From CBDCGJ01 sp965238305 (GTDB taxonomy: Bacteria > Pseudomonadota > Alphaproteobacteria > GCA-2731375): 64,000 nucleotides of DNA. The position numbers were made by a program, and so were the translations under genes. The stretch covers positions 1,922,001 through 1,986,000 of the forward strand of contig CBDEHK010000001.1 of NCBI GenBank assembly GCA_965238305.1, read 5' to 3'. Each line of letters starts with the position of its first letter. The stretch's first letter is position 1. This document shows positions 32,656-41,854 of the stretch, piece by piece. The notes under the pieces are model-generated. The model made no database searches, had not been told where the DNA came from, and saw only the letters and a list, made by a program, of their open reading frames with translations.

Positions 32656-33964
32656 TTTGCCCTGAGACCAGGCGAACTTTTCGTGGCGCGGCAAACCAAA
32701 TGAAAATGAGTGACAAAACACTAAACACAATTGCGACCCAAAACGCCTGCTCGTAACTCATAAAATGGTCGTATAAAACGCCGGTAAACCAAGGACCAAA
32801 GGCCCCGCCGGCCGTTGCAAACATGCTAATGACGCCAAAAATTGCGCCATAGTGCTTGCCTTGGAATAACTCGGCGGGGATTGCGGCATAAAGCGGTGAC
32901 ATCCCGGTGCCGATCAAACCTTGGCTCACCACCATCAAGTACATCAGCCAAGGGCTGGGATAATAATTTAGACCCACCAACGACAAATAGCAGACTATGA
33001 AACCAAAAAAAGCGATGCTCCAGGCCCATTCGCGACCAATTCGATCCGATAGGTAACCAAGTCCCAGCATTCCAGCGACACCGGTTAAGCCGACCAACCC
33101 TAAGGCAAAGGCGGCTTCTTTTGTGGAAAATCCGACCTCAATAAGAAACTTCGTCTGGTGGACTTGTACGGTGTAATAAACATAAAGGGCGCAAAATACA
33201 GCCGCAGCGAACCACCAGAATCGCGTCGTTTTTAGGGCCCGACGCAAAGTCCAATCGATTTCGGCCCAGTCTCGATCAACTACATTATCAGGGTTAGTTT
33301 GTTTTGATAATTTAGTCTGTTCGGCTTTTTCTCCGTCTGCGAGCAATCCGACATCTTCGGGATGGCGCCGTTGAAATATCAAATTTAGCGGAACAACGAT
33401 CACTACAATCATAATCGCCATTGTCCAACAAGCAGCCCGCCAGCCGTCACTGTTGATGATCAGTTGTAACCACGGCATTAAGAACATTGCAAATAGCCCC
33501 ACACCGGAAAATGCAATACCAATGGCGAGCCCACGGCGGCGCACAAACCAATGCGGCAGGAAGGCGGAATGGCCGACATATGCGATAATGACGCTACCCC
33601 CTACAACCATCACGCCCATGGTTAGAAACATGTGGATCGGGGCCGAAGCGTAAGTGGCGAGGATAAGACCGAAAGCAACGACTAAGCTGCCGAAGGGGAA
33701 TACCACGCGCGGCCCAAAGCGATCGATGCTCATCCCGATTAACGGCGAGAGGAATGCGGAAGCGAGAAAACCGATGGCAAACGAGGCGGAAGTTTCACTT
33801 CTAGACCATTGGAATTCTTCCAGTATTGGCGGGAACAGAAGCGAAAAGGCGGCGCGGGAATTGACGCCGATCCCCATGGTAACGAACGCCACCATGACGA
33901 CGACCCAGCCATAAAAAAACGGCAGCCTAGAATACCAATTGTCTTTAGGAGAATAAACGGACAT
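32639..33964 (-). CDS. MFS transporter, monocarboxylate/oxalate-formate-like
   Basis: An inner-membrane transporter of 441 residues with twelve predicted helices and a cytoplasmic loop rich in charged residues in the middle (about residues 190-225). The first helix begins FFYGWVVVMVAFVTMGIGVN, and SPLIGMSIDRFGPRVVFPFG is the MFS loop 2-3 motif with D-R-x-G-x-R/K. The overall look (YGW start, paired LGYLSDRIGREWAWSIAF) resembles MCT-type and OxlT-type carriers, so a small organic acid is a reasonable guess. The ATG at 33964 is chosen over a TTG six codons upstream. It is divergent from the kinase gene and its end sits in the terminator of the diiron gene. Confidence 0.88.
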   Translation of the reverse strand: MSVYSPKDNWYSRLPFFYGWVVVMVAFVTMGIGVNSRAAFSLLFPPILEEFQWSRSETSASFAIGFLASAFLSPLIGMSIDRFGPRVVFPFGSLVVAFGLILATYASAPIHMFLTMGVMVVGGSVIIAYVGHSAFLPHWFVRRRGLAIGIAFSGVGLFAMFLMPWLQLIINSDGWRAACWTMAIMIVVIVVPLNLIFQRRHPEDVGLLADGEKAEQTKLSKQTNPDNVVDRDWAEIDWTLRRALKTTRFWWFAAAVFCALYVYYTVQVHQTKFLIEVGFSTKEAAFALGLVGLTGVAGMLGLGYLSDRIGREWAWSIAFFGFIVCYLSLVGLNYYPSPWLMYLMVVSQGLIGTGMSPLYAAIPAELFQGKHYGAIFGVISMFATAGGAFGPWFTGVLYDHFMSYEQAFWVAIVFSVLSLIFIWFAAPRKVRLVSGQIKKRA

Positions 33965-34073
33965 CGGCCCATCGTTGCTCAAATCCTGTAGGCGAGCAAG
34001 ACTAGACTTTGTTCGGCCATCTCATGATAAGGTGAAGGCCGAAATAATCGGACGCAAGAAGGTCTCCATCCAA

Positions 34074-35138
34074 ATGAACGAACTGGTCGAAGAATTTGCT
34101 GGGACTCAAGAAGTGCGCGCGCAACATCAATTCGATATTGCCAATTTACAAAAATTCATGGCAGCGCATGTCGAAGGATTTTCCGGCCAAGTTCAGGTGG
34201 AGCAATTTAAAGGCGGTCAATCCTGTCCGACCTACAAATTGACGGCGGACGGTAAAAATTACGTCTTGCGGCGCAAACCACCAGGCAAGCTGTTGCCCTC
34301 CGCCCATGCGGTCGACCGGGAATATAAGGTGATTTCGGCGCTTTGGGATACCGATGTGCCGGTCGCCAGGACCTATGCTTTTAGCGATGATGAAAGCATC
34401 GTCGGCACCATGTTTTATATAATGGATTTTGTCGAGGGCCGGGTGTTGTGGGACCAAACATTGCCTAGCATCGCGAAGGAAGAGCGGGCGAAATATTTCG
34501 ACACCCTCAATCGGACATTGGTGGCTCTGCATTCGGTCGATTACCAAGCCGTCGGGCTCAGTGATTTTGGCAAAGCCGGGGATTATGTGGCGCGGCAGAT
34601 CAATCGCTGGTCCAAACAATATCTGGCCAGTGAAACCGAATATATCCCGGCCATGAACAAGCTGCTGGAATGGTTGCCGAAGGCCATTCCTGGGGACGAA
34701 ACGGTGGCGATCGTGCATGGTGACTATCGCCTCGACAATGTTATGTTTCATCCAACCGAGCCGCGCATCCTCGCTATTCTGGATTGGGAGATTTCCACTC
34801 TTGGTGACCCCATGGCCGACTTCTCCTATCACCTGATGTCCTGGCGCATGGGAGCGGACGAGTTCCGCGGCCTGGCGGATCATGACTTAGGCGAACTCGG
34901 CATACCCAGCGAAGACGAAGATGCGCAAAGCTATTGCCAGCGCATGGGTTACGACGGCATCGAAAATCTCGACTGGTACATGGTTTATAATATGTGGCGG
35001 CTGGCGGCGATCCTGCAGGGTATTGCCAAGCGTGCGATCGACGGCACCGCCTCTAGCGAGCAAGCGGTCGAACAAGGCAAGCGCGCCCGTCCCTTGGCCG
35101 AGCGCGCCTGGGCCATTGCGGAAGAAAAACTGCTTTAG
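34074..35138 (+). CDS. Aminoglycoside-phosphotransferase-fold kinase, ACAD10/ACAD11 N-domain type
   Basis: A 354-residue cytosolic kinase of the APH/choline-kinase fold. The ATP-lid region is CPTYKLTADGKNYVLRRKPP (Lys/Arg for phosphate), followed by GTMFYIMDFVEGRVLWD, the catalytic loop VHGDYRLDNVMFHP and the metal aspartate in ILDWEISTLGDPMADFSYHL. Those sequences closely resemble the kinase half of ACAD10/11 proteins, which phosphorylate 4-hydroxy-acyl-CoAs before elimination in hydroxy-acid catabolism. An acyl-CoA dehydrogenase partner is not present beside it. The ATG at 34074 lies after an AAGAAGG site; a longer in-frame start would overlap the divergent MFS gene. Substrate is inferred, not shown. 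Confidence 0.85.
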   Translation: MNELVEEFAGTQEVRAQHQFDIANLQKFMAAHVEGFSGQVQVEQFKGGQSCPTYKLTADGKNYVLRRKPPGKLLPSAHAVDREYKVISALWDTDVPVARTYAFSDDESIVGTMFYIMDFVEGRVLWDQTLPSIAKEERAKYFDTLNRTLVALHSVDYQAVGLSDFGKAGDYVARQINRWSKQYLASETEYIPAMNKLLEWLPKAIPGDETVAIVHGDYRLDNVMFHPTEPRILAILDWEISTLGDPMADFSYHLMSWRMGADEFRGLADHDLGELGIPSEDEDAQSYCQRMGYDGIENLDWYMVYNMWRLAAILQGIAKRAIDGTASSEQAVEQGKRARPLAERAWAIAEEKLL

Positions 35139-35185
35139 TCAAATTTCTCGGATCCCATGATGGGAGAAAAAAGCCTTGAAATGCC

Positions 35186-35214
35186 GGCTCGCCGCCGTTG
35201 GAATGCAGCGAGCC
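35186..35214. repeat. Inverted repeat between convergent kinase and sulfatase genes
   Basis: GGCTCGC (35186-35192) and GCGAGCC (35208-35214) are perfect 7-base arms with a 15-base loop. They lie in the 134-base gap between the 3' ends of the kinase and the sulfatase genes. No T-run follows closely on either strand, so a terminator role is possible but weak. Confidence 0.35.
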
Positions 35215-35272
35215 ATGGTCGAAAAAGAAAGTAGTCTGTTCCTTTCCGCCGGTTCATTAGCACGCGATTGCC

Positions 35273-36939
35273 TTATTTTTGTGGCAATCCGAGCATAAAG
35301 ATTTCAACGATCTTCTTGCTTTCAGGCCGTAGATTTTCAATCCCTTCATAAGGAATAGCCCGGGTTGGTGGCCGGTCCGGGTATTTCCGTTTGAAAGCCA
35401 GATGACGTTTGACCATGGCGACGAACTGACCGCCGGCCCATGGACCATATTTAATCGCATCAATCGGGCGCTGTTCGCGCGGGTCGCGGTAGAGATCGAA
35501 TATCGCTGCCCCAATAGGGTTTTCGCCCGGTCCCGGCAAATGCATTTTGTACTTGTTTTTCACCACTGACTTGAGCGTTGGGCCTTCGTAAATATGTACA
35601 TAGTCACGACGGCCATGGGTATCGCCTAGCAATAACATGCCGGTCTGATCCAAACCATCAATCACCCGATCTCTCGGGATGCCGTCTGTGGCCTGGCCAA
35701 GGCGGGCAAAGGTCGTGAAAAGATCGCTCACGTGAATGATATCTTCAGCCACGCTGTGCCGGCTTCGATCACACCTTTCCATTGTACCCAAGCATTGACC
35801 CGCACGCCACCTTCCAAATGATCTGCCTTGCCGCCGCGATAGATCCGGTCGGTCTGGCCGGTCGGGCCCTGGTATTGCAGAAAGGGGCCATTGTCGCCCA
35901 TCACCATGATGATGGTGTTCTCGGCGATACCCAGATTATCGACTTCTCTGACAATTTCGCCAATCCATTCATCGACCTCAACCAGGACATCGGCCATGGT
36001 GCCGCCGTTGAGGGTGTTATATTCGCTTCTGTGTTCCTGTACGAATGAAAGCGGAAAGAGCGGCCAGTAATTAAGGAAAAATGGTTTGTCCTGCTTGGCC
36101 AGTTTTCGCAATTGTCCGAGCGCGTTCCTTTGATACCGTTCATTCATTTCCCGGTATTTTTTCTGCGTCCAGGCTTCGCCGGCTGCCATCTCAACTTCAT
36201 AAAGTTTGCCGTCACGCTGTTCGACGCCGGTGACCATATGCGCCGGATCAGGCGTGAAGAGCTTGTCGAGAGTGTAGGTCTGGCTCGCCCGGCCCGGATC
36301 GACGCCGCGTATGATATCAGCGCTTTCCATGTCCCGGCCCATGATCGCAAGCTGACCCTGCTGATGAATGGGGAATTCGGCATGCATAAAACCTTGATTG
36401 CTGGCATAGGCCTGTTCGATATCGCCCATATGCCATTTGCCGACGTGGGAAGTGAAATATCCTGCTTCCCGCAAAACTTCAGCAAGTGTTACCTCTTCGG
36501 CGGATAGTCCATCACCGGCAAGGGTCGCTTTGGCTTCGGTTAATCCGGTGCGTGTCGGATACCGCCCGGTCATCATCGCGACACGGGTTGGCGTGCAGGA
36601 TGGCTCCGTATACATGCGCTGTAGGCTGATGCCTGATTTGGCAAGCGCGGTCATATTGGGGGTTTTGTAGCCCCGGATGACGCTAATTTCATCCATGCCG
36701 ATTTCACCGAACCCGACATCGTCCAGCAAGATATATATGATGTTGGGTGGCTTCCCGCCATTCTTGGCGCGAATTCCGGCCAACTTCTCGTCGATCATTT
36801 TATCGTCGGCGGCCCAAGCCTTGCCATTTTGTGCTTTGATTATGGTAAATTCGGCATCGTGGATGATTTCTGCAGCGTTGGTGAAGGGCGCATAAATCAA
36901 TAATCCAAGAAGTGGGATGATGGATATGCCTTTTGTCAT
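35273..36939 (-). pseudogene. Arylsulfatase-family gene with a frameshift
   Basis: A secreted type I sulfatase split into two frames. The upstream part starts at 36939 after a GGGGGA site, has a signal peptide (ISIIPLLGLLIYAPFTNAA), the metal-site start NIIYILLDDVGFGEIGMDE, and the formylglycine motif CTPTR in TEPSCTPTRVAMMTGRYPTR. It reads through MVMGDNGPFLQYQGP and VQWKGVIEAGT, then goes off frame near 35750-35760 and stops at 35728. The continuation VAEDIIHVSDLFTTFARLG and the C-terminal domain are in another frame, to 35273. Restoring one base would give a normal length near 555 residues. It is either a recent pseudogene or a sequencing/assembly error. The substrate is unknown and no sulfatase-modifying enzyme gene is nearby. 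Confidence 0.85.
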
Positions 36940-37061
36940 GGAATTCCCCCAAGTCGATATTTTTACGACCGGCCAAGGATATTTCAGACCGTCGAATATA
37001 CTAGAGTGAATCACAACCTTGCGGCAAATGAATATCGATCTATTGGGTCAGATCGGCGCAA

Positions 37062-37622
37062 TCAGGCGTGGCCCGCCTCACTGGTCAGGAAAGACGGATC
37101 GACGCCTAATTTTTTGACGGCGCGATCCCATTTTGTTTCGAGCTGATTGTCAAACAGCAAATCCAGGTCCGCATCCACGGTTAACCAGCCATTGGCTTGA
37201 ATTTCGTTGTCCAACTGCCCGGCGCCCCAACCGGCATAACCAAGCGCAAGCAGCGATTGTTTGGGGCCATCGCCCTGCGCCATCGATTTCAAGATGTCGA
37301 TCGTCGCAGTGAGACCAAAATACTCCCCCACCGGCATGGTGGTGTTTTGCAAATAATCCCGCGTATGCAGAACAAAGCCACGGCCGGTATCGACCGGACC
37401 ACCGGCGTGAATGCGAATTTCATCGTGCTGCGAGGGTGTTTGCACTTCCAATTGTTCAAGCAAATCGTCGAAGGTAATTTCGTCCGCTAATTTGTTCAGT
37501 ATTAGGCCCATCGCCCCTTCATCGGTGTGGGCACAGACAAAAATGACCGAGCGGTCGAACCGCGGATCGCCGATATTGGGCATTGCGATGAGAATTTGGC
37601 CTTCTAAATATCCCTCGGACAT
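37062..37622 (-). CDS. YqgE/AlgH family protein (UPF0301)
   Basis: A 186-residue soluble protein of the DUF179 family. Characteristic pieces are the start YLEGQILIAMPNIGDPRFDR, SVIFVCAHTDEGAMGLILNK, GGPVDTGRGFVLHT and LGYAGWGAGQLDNEIQANGW. Its molecular role is unsettled; regulatory and RNA- or protein-binding roles have been proposed for relatives. It is monocistronic and divergent from a DsbD-domain secreted protein, an arrangement seen in several alphaproteobacteria. Confidence 0.93.
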   Translation of the reverse strand: MSEGYLEGQILIAMPNIGDPRFDRSVIFVCAHTDEGAMGLILNKLADEITFDDLLEQLEVQTPSQHDEIRIHAGGPVDTGRGFVLHTRDYLQNTTMPVGEYFGLTATIDILKSMAQGDGPKQSLLALGYAGWGAGQLDNEIQANGWLTVDADLDLLFDNQLETKWDRAVKKLGVDPSFLTSEAGHA

Positions 37623-37752
37623 GATCTCAACTCCGAATTACTTATACCGAATCTCACAACATTGTCAGGGCGGCGATTCAGTCGAACTGTTATATTATAC
37701 ATCAGTTCTGAATAGATCGTTAGGATATCGAAAAATTCGTTGGGAGTTTGAA

Positions 37753-38598
37753 TTGTTCCGGATTTCGACCAAAATAACGTCGTTTTTATTATCAATAATT
37801 GCCCTTGGTCCGGTTTTGAGTGTTAATTTCGCGCTCGCCGGCGCCTGGCAAGCCGATGCTTACACGAAACTGCGATTGATCTCTATGCAGGATAAGCGTG
37901 ACAATAAAATCACTCTTGGATTGCATATCCTGCTCGCACCTGGTTGGAAAACCTACTGGCGGGCGCCGGGGGAAGCTGGCGCGCCGCCGATATTTGATTG
38001 GTCTGGCAGCGAAAATGTTGCCGAGGTAAAAGTCCTGTGGCCAGCACCAAAACGGTTTTCGGCATTCGGTTACGACAGTTACGGATATGAGAAAGAAATC
38101 GTCTGGCCGGTCCAGCTCACGCCGAAAGACGCTGATGCGCCGATGCGGGCGGTGTTGGCGGTAAATTATCTCATCTGCAAAAATGTCTGTATTCCGAAAA
38201 CGGCGGCGCTGAGTTTGGACGCACCGGACATCCTGGCCACTGATGAAGATGCATCTTTGATCAAGTATTTTGCCAAGCGGGTGCCAAAATCAGGGGCCGA
38301 CGCGCCTTTCCGCTTTAGCCATGTTTCCGTATCCGGCAAGCCAGGAGAGCAGACCCTGACGGTAAAGGCGGTCACAACGATTAATTTTATCGAGCCTGAT
38401 TTGATGGTCGAATCTGTTACCGACTTCGGCTTTGGACGACCCCAAATCACGATTGCTGAAGATCGCCACGAAGCGATCCTAAGACTGCCGATCATCGATA
38501 TTACCGGCAAGAACCGCAGCGTCGTTGGTGAACGCCTCAAATTAACAATGGTGCAAGGCAGCTTGTCCAGCGAGCAGGATATCGCTGTCTCCCGCTAA
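37753..38598 (+). CDS. Secreted protein with DsbD alpha-like (DsbC/DsbD_N) domain
   Basis: A 281-residue periplasmic protein. A signal peptide (ITSFLLSIIALGPVLSVNFALA) is followed by a domain resembling the N-terminal redox domain of DsbD: LHILLAPGWKTYWRAPGEAG, the YEKEIVWPV segment and the cysteine pair in YLICKNVCIPKTAAL (C-x3-C). It lacks the membrane part of DsbD, so it may receive electrons from another thiol carrier or serve in metal or thiol transfer in oxidase assembly. The TTG at 37753 is chosen because GGGAG lies six bases upstream and it places the signal peptide correctly. It converges on an AI-2E family gene with four bases of overlap. Confidence 0.83.
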   Translation: MFRISTKITSFLLSIIALGPVLSVNFALAGAWQADAYTKLRLISMQDKRDNKITLGLHILLAPGWKTYWRAPGEAGAPPIFDWSGSENVAEVKVLWPAPKRFSAFGYDSYGYEKEIVWPVQLTPKDADAPMRAVLAVNYLICKNVCIPKTAALSLDAPDILATDEDASLIKYFAKRVPKSGADAPFRFSHVSVSGKPGEQTLTVKAVTTINFIEPDLMVESVTDFGFGRPQITIAEDRHEAILRLPIIDITGKNRSVVGERLKLTMVQGSLSSEQDIAVSR

Positions 38599-39641
38599 GT
38601 CTTATTGTCATCTTTCGGCGGTAGGCCCAGGAAGGCGGCGATCGGCCGGGTTTTCTCGTCCTGCTCCAATAAGAACTTCAACGCCATGGTCAGCGGCACG
38701 CTTAATAACATCCCGACCGGCCCGATCAGCCAACCCCAAAATATCAACGAGATAATGATCACTAAAGGGGAGATGCCAAGACCCTGGCCCATAAATCGCG
38801 GCTCGATGATATTGGAAATCCCGACATTGATGACAACATAGCCGCCAGCGACAATCGCGGCGACGCCTGGACCAAACTGGATAAACGCCAGCAAGACGCC
38901 CGGGATGGCGGCGATGATCGAGCCGATATTAGGGACAAAATTCAGGATGAAAGCAAGCACCGCCATGAATAATGCATTGTCGACATCCATCGCCCAGAGC
39001 CAGACGCCGACCAAGATCGCGGTCAGTAAGCTCATCATCGATTTGAGCGAGACATAGCGGCGTACGTCTTGCAGATTTTTTTCCAACGCGGCGACGGTTT
39101 CGGGACGAATATTTGGAATGGCGTGTAATTTCCGTTCCAACATCGTTGCTTCGACCAACATGAACGCGACAATAACAAGGATGATAAATGTTCCGCCGAT
39201 AACCCCACTCAAAGCGCGTGCCAGACGGCCGGCGTAATTCATCACCAGATGTGGATCCAATCCGTCGGTCAGAATATCGGTGGGTATTTCCACGCCAAGC
39301 CCAGTCAAGGTCTCCAATAAACCATCGACCTGCAGACGCAGGTTCGTTTCATAGGCTGGTAAACTGGCGTTGAATTGATCAAGCGATGACTTCATCACCG
39401 TCACCGCCAATACACCCAAGATCGACAGGCCGATAATCATGGCGATCAAGGCAACCGCACTGGGAACACCACGTCGTTGCAAAGAAATGAACGGTGGCGC
39501 CAGCAAAATCGCCAGGAACACCGCCAACAAGAACGGCACTACCAACGAAGAGGCTGCCTTAATTCCGGCTAATACGACGACCAAACTGGCCAAGACAAAT
39601 ATTGTGCGTGTCATAGTGGTCACTGTGCCGGGCGCTCTCAT
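38595..39641 (-). CDS. AI-2E family transporter / PerM-type permease
   Basis: A polytopic membrane protein of about 348 residues with two N-terminal helices (IFVLASLVVVLAGI, FLLAVFLAILLAPPFI), a soluble loop (residues about 75-140), and a block of five or six helices with LSFILNFVPNIGSIIAAIPG-like sequence (here LAFILNFVPNIGSIIAAIPG) and SPLVIIISLIFWGWLIGPVG. These are hallmarks of the family. Named after an E. coli exporter of AI-2, most members have other or unknown functions, including ion antiport. The ATG at 39641 is used; a TTG three codons upstream and an ATG nine codons downstream are alternatives. Confidence 0.9.
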   Translation of the reverse strand: MRAPGTVTTMTRTIFVLASLVVVLAGIKAASSLVVPFLLAVFLAILLAPPFISLQRRGVPSAVALIAMIIGLSILGVLAVTVMKSSLDQFNASLPAYETNLRLQVDGLLETLTGLGVEIPTDILTDGLDPHLVMNYAGRLARALSGVIGGTFIILVIVAFMLVEATMLERKLHAIPNIRPETVAALEKNLQDVRRYVSLKSMMSLLTAILVGVWLWAMDVDNALFMAVLAFILNFVPNIGSIIAAIPGVLLAFIQFGPGVAAIVAGGYVVINVGISNIIEPRFMGQGLGISPLVIIISLIFWGWLIGPVGMLLSVPLTMALKFLLEQDEKTRPIAAFLGLPPKDDNKT

Positions 39642-39736
39642 GACTGTCAATTGATCGTGCCGCCACGCAATGACTTTACGCCGGCATTCGCAAAGGTTAT
39701 GTCGAAGGGGAGAACAATCATGAACGAGGTCCGAAC

Positions 39737-40306
39737 GTGCCCCTATCTCCTGCGGAAGAACGCGAACTGCTGCATCGGCGTAATATTGATTTGAAGGCTT
39801 ATCGCCGCAAGGATGGTCTTTATGATGTTGAAGGTCATATCATCGATGTCAAACCCTTCACCCATCACTTGATCGACAGTCACCGCGCGGCCGGTGAACC
39901 GGTGCATGACATGTGGTTGCGTCTCACCATCGATAGTGAACTGGTGGTACAGTCCGCAGAAGCAAAACTGGATGTGGGGGCGCATTCGATTTGCCCCTTG
40001 GTGGCGCCGAATTTTTCCGCCCTGGAAGGGGCGAAAATCGGCCCGGGCTGGAACCGGACTGTGCGGGAACGGGTCGGACGCGGCAAAGGCTGCACCCATC
40101 TGGTTGAAATGCTGGCGCAAATGGCGACGGCAGCGATGCAGGCGATGTGGCAGGAGCGCGATCCGGATGGGGAAACCCGGACCAAACCGGAAGATCGCGA
40201 ATTGTCCGCTGGTTTCATCAATTCCTGCTTCGCTTACCGGCAAAACAGCCCCTTCGTGAAGGAGCATTTTCCAACGCAGTACCGGGCGGGCGGCGTGACG
40301 GATTAG
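39737..40306 (+). CDS. DUF2889 family protein
   Basis: A 189-residue soluble protein with no signal peptide. The pattern of a short basic start, RRKDGLYDVEGHIIDVKPF and HDMWLRLTIDSELVVQSAEA, then CTHLVEMLAQMATAAMQAMW is what I recognise as DUF2889, a family without assigned function that often appears in catabolic or CoA-related operons. The GTG start is six bases after a GAGGT site. It is the first gene of a plus-strand run of five closely spaced genes; the next follows after 40 bases. The cysteine and the downstream histidine in GKGCTHLVEM could be functional. Confidence 0.72.
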   Translation: MPLSPAEERELLHRRNIDLKAYRRKDGLYDVEGHIIDVKPFTHHLIDSHRAAGEPVHDMWLRLTIDSELVVQSAEAKLDVGAHSICPLVAPNFSALEGAKIGPGWNRTVRERVGRGKGCTHLVEMLAQMATAAMQAMWQERDPDGETRTKPEDRELSAGFINSCFAYRQNSPFVKEHFPTQYRAGGVTD

Positions 40307-40346
40307 AAGAATATTTGTAGATCAGAGAATGAATAAAGAGAGATTG

Positions 40347-41840
40347 ATGACCGATTGGGATTATGACGTTCTTGTGGTCGGGGCTGGGAATGCTGCACTT
40401 TGTGCGGCGTTATCGGCGGAAGAAAATGGCGCCAAAGTCGGTGTCTTGGAATGCGCACCGGAAGAAGAAAGCGGCGGCAATAGCCGCTTTACCGCCGGTG
40501 CCATCCGCTTCGCCTATGCCGGGGTTGATGATTTAGTCGATGTGATGCCGGACCTGACTGAACAGGAAATCGCCAATACAGACTTTGGTCAATATGACGA
40601 GGATCAATTCTTCGACGACATGTTCCGGGTCACCCAATACCGGACCGATCCCGAACTTTGCGAAACCCTGGTACGCAATAGTTTCGCGACGGTGAAATGG
40701 ATGCGCGAGAAGGGCGTCCGTTTTGTACCGATTTATGGCCGCCAGGCCTTTAAAATTGATGGCAAGTTCAAATTTTGGGGCGGCCTGACAGTGGAAGCCT
40801 GGGGTGGCGGCCCCGGCTTAGTCGAAGCTTTGACCGACGGTGCCCGCGCCCGCGGTATCGATGTGCATTTCGACACCCGTGCTGTGGATCTGTTGTTCGA
40901 TGGCAGTCGCGTCTTTGGCGTGAAAGTCCGGAAAGCCGGTGTCTTAGGAGAAATTACCGCCAAGTCGGTGATCCTGGCAGCCGGAGGTTTTCAAGCCAAT
41001 CCGGAATGGCGCACCCGCTATCTAGGCCCTGGCTGGGAACTGGCAAAAGTGCGTGGCACCCGCTTCAATACCGGCGACGGCATCCGCATGGCGCTATCGG
41101 TCGGCGCCTCCAGCGCCGGCAATTGGTCCGGTTGTCACGCCGTGGGCTGGGAACGCAATGCGCCGGAATTCGGTGATTTGGCGGTTGGTGACGCGTTCCA
41201 GAAACACAGTTATCCCTTCGGCATCATTGTCAATGCCAACGGCGAACGTTTCGTCGATGAAGGGGCGGATTTCCGCAACTATACTTATGCTAAATATGGC
41301 CGCGAAGTTCTGGCCCAGCCTGGACAGTTTGCCTGGCAAGTGTTTGATCAGAAAACAACCCATTTATTGCGTGATGAATATCGCATCAAACAGGTAACCA
41401 AGGTTACCGGCGATAGTTTAGAAGACCTGGTTCAGAAGATGGAGGGGGTCGATCCGGCGGGTTTCCTGAAAACCATAGAAGAATTCAATTACGCCGTTGA
41501 CACCAAAATCCCCTTCGATCCGAATGCGAAAGATGGCCGCGCCGCCAAAGGACTCGCCGTGCCAAAAAGCAACTGGGCCAACCCATTGGATGAAGGACCG
41601 TTCGAAGCTTACGCTATCACTTGTGGCATCACCTTCACCTTTGGCGGACTGCGGGTCGATACTGACGCGCGTGTGCTCAGCAATGACTATCATCCGCTCA
41701 CTGGATTACATGCGGCGGGTGAACTGGTTGGCGGGTTATTTTTCCACAATTATCCAGGTGGTACGGGTCTCATGGCTGGTGCGGTGTTCGGCAAAATCGC
41801 CGGCAAGACCGCGGCCATGACAGCGGCGCAAACAGTGTAG
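40347..41840 (+). CDS. FAD-binding fumarate-reductase/tricarballylate-dehydrogenase-like protein
   Basis: A 497-residue soluble flavoprotein of the succinate dehydrogenase/fumarate reductase flavoprotein superfamily. The dinucleotide-binding start is YDVLVVGAGNAALCAALSAE, followed by ESGGNSRFTAGAIRFA, a second FAD segment SVILAAGGFQANPEWR, and the C-terminal ALHAAGELVGGLFFHNYPG-type motif (here GLHAAGELVGGLFFHNYPGG). The closest named relative by look is TcuA, tricarballylate dehydrogenase, but substrate is uncertain. The ATG at 40347 follows AGAGAG; an ATG six codons upstream is also in frame. It is second in the five-gene run, 14 bases ahead of a ketopantoate-reductase-like gene. Confidence 0.87.
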   Translation: MTDWDYDVLVVGAGNAALCAALSAEENGAKVGVLECAPEEESGGNSRFTAGAIRFAYAGVDDLVDVMPDLTEQEIANTDFGQYDEDQFFDDMFRVTQYRTDPELCETLVRNSFATVKWMREKGVRFVPIYGRQAFKIDGKFKFWGGLTVEAWGGGPGLVEALTDGARARGIDVHFDTRAVDLLFDGSRVFGVKVRKAGVLGEITAKSVILAAGGFQANPEWRTRYLGPGWELAKVRGTRFNTGDGIRMALSVGASSAGNWSGCHAVGWERNAPEFGDLAVGDAFQKHSYPFGIIVNANGERFVDEGADFRNYTYAKYGREVLAQPGQFAWQVFDQKTTHLLRDEYRIKQVTKVTGDSLEDLVQKMEGVDPAGFLKTIEEFNYAVDTKIPFDPNAKDGRAAKGLAVPKSNWANPLDEGPFEAYAITCGITFTFGGLRVDTDARVLSNDYHPLTGLHAAGELVGGLFFHNYPGGTGLMAGAVFGKIAGKTAAMTAAQTV

Positions 41841-41854
41841 GACAGGATCGGCAT

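Noticed and set aside
35257..35791. Second sulfatase frame as a separate gene
   Set aside because: It begins in mid-domain and its sequence continues the sulfatase C-terminus, so it is the second half of one frameshifted gene.
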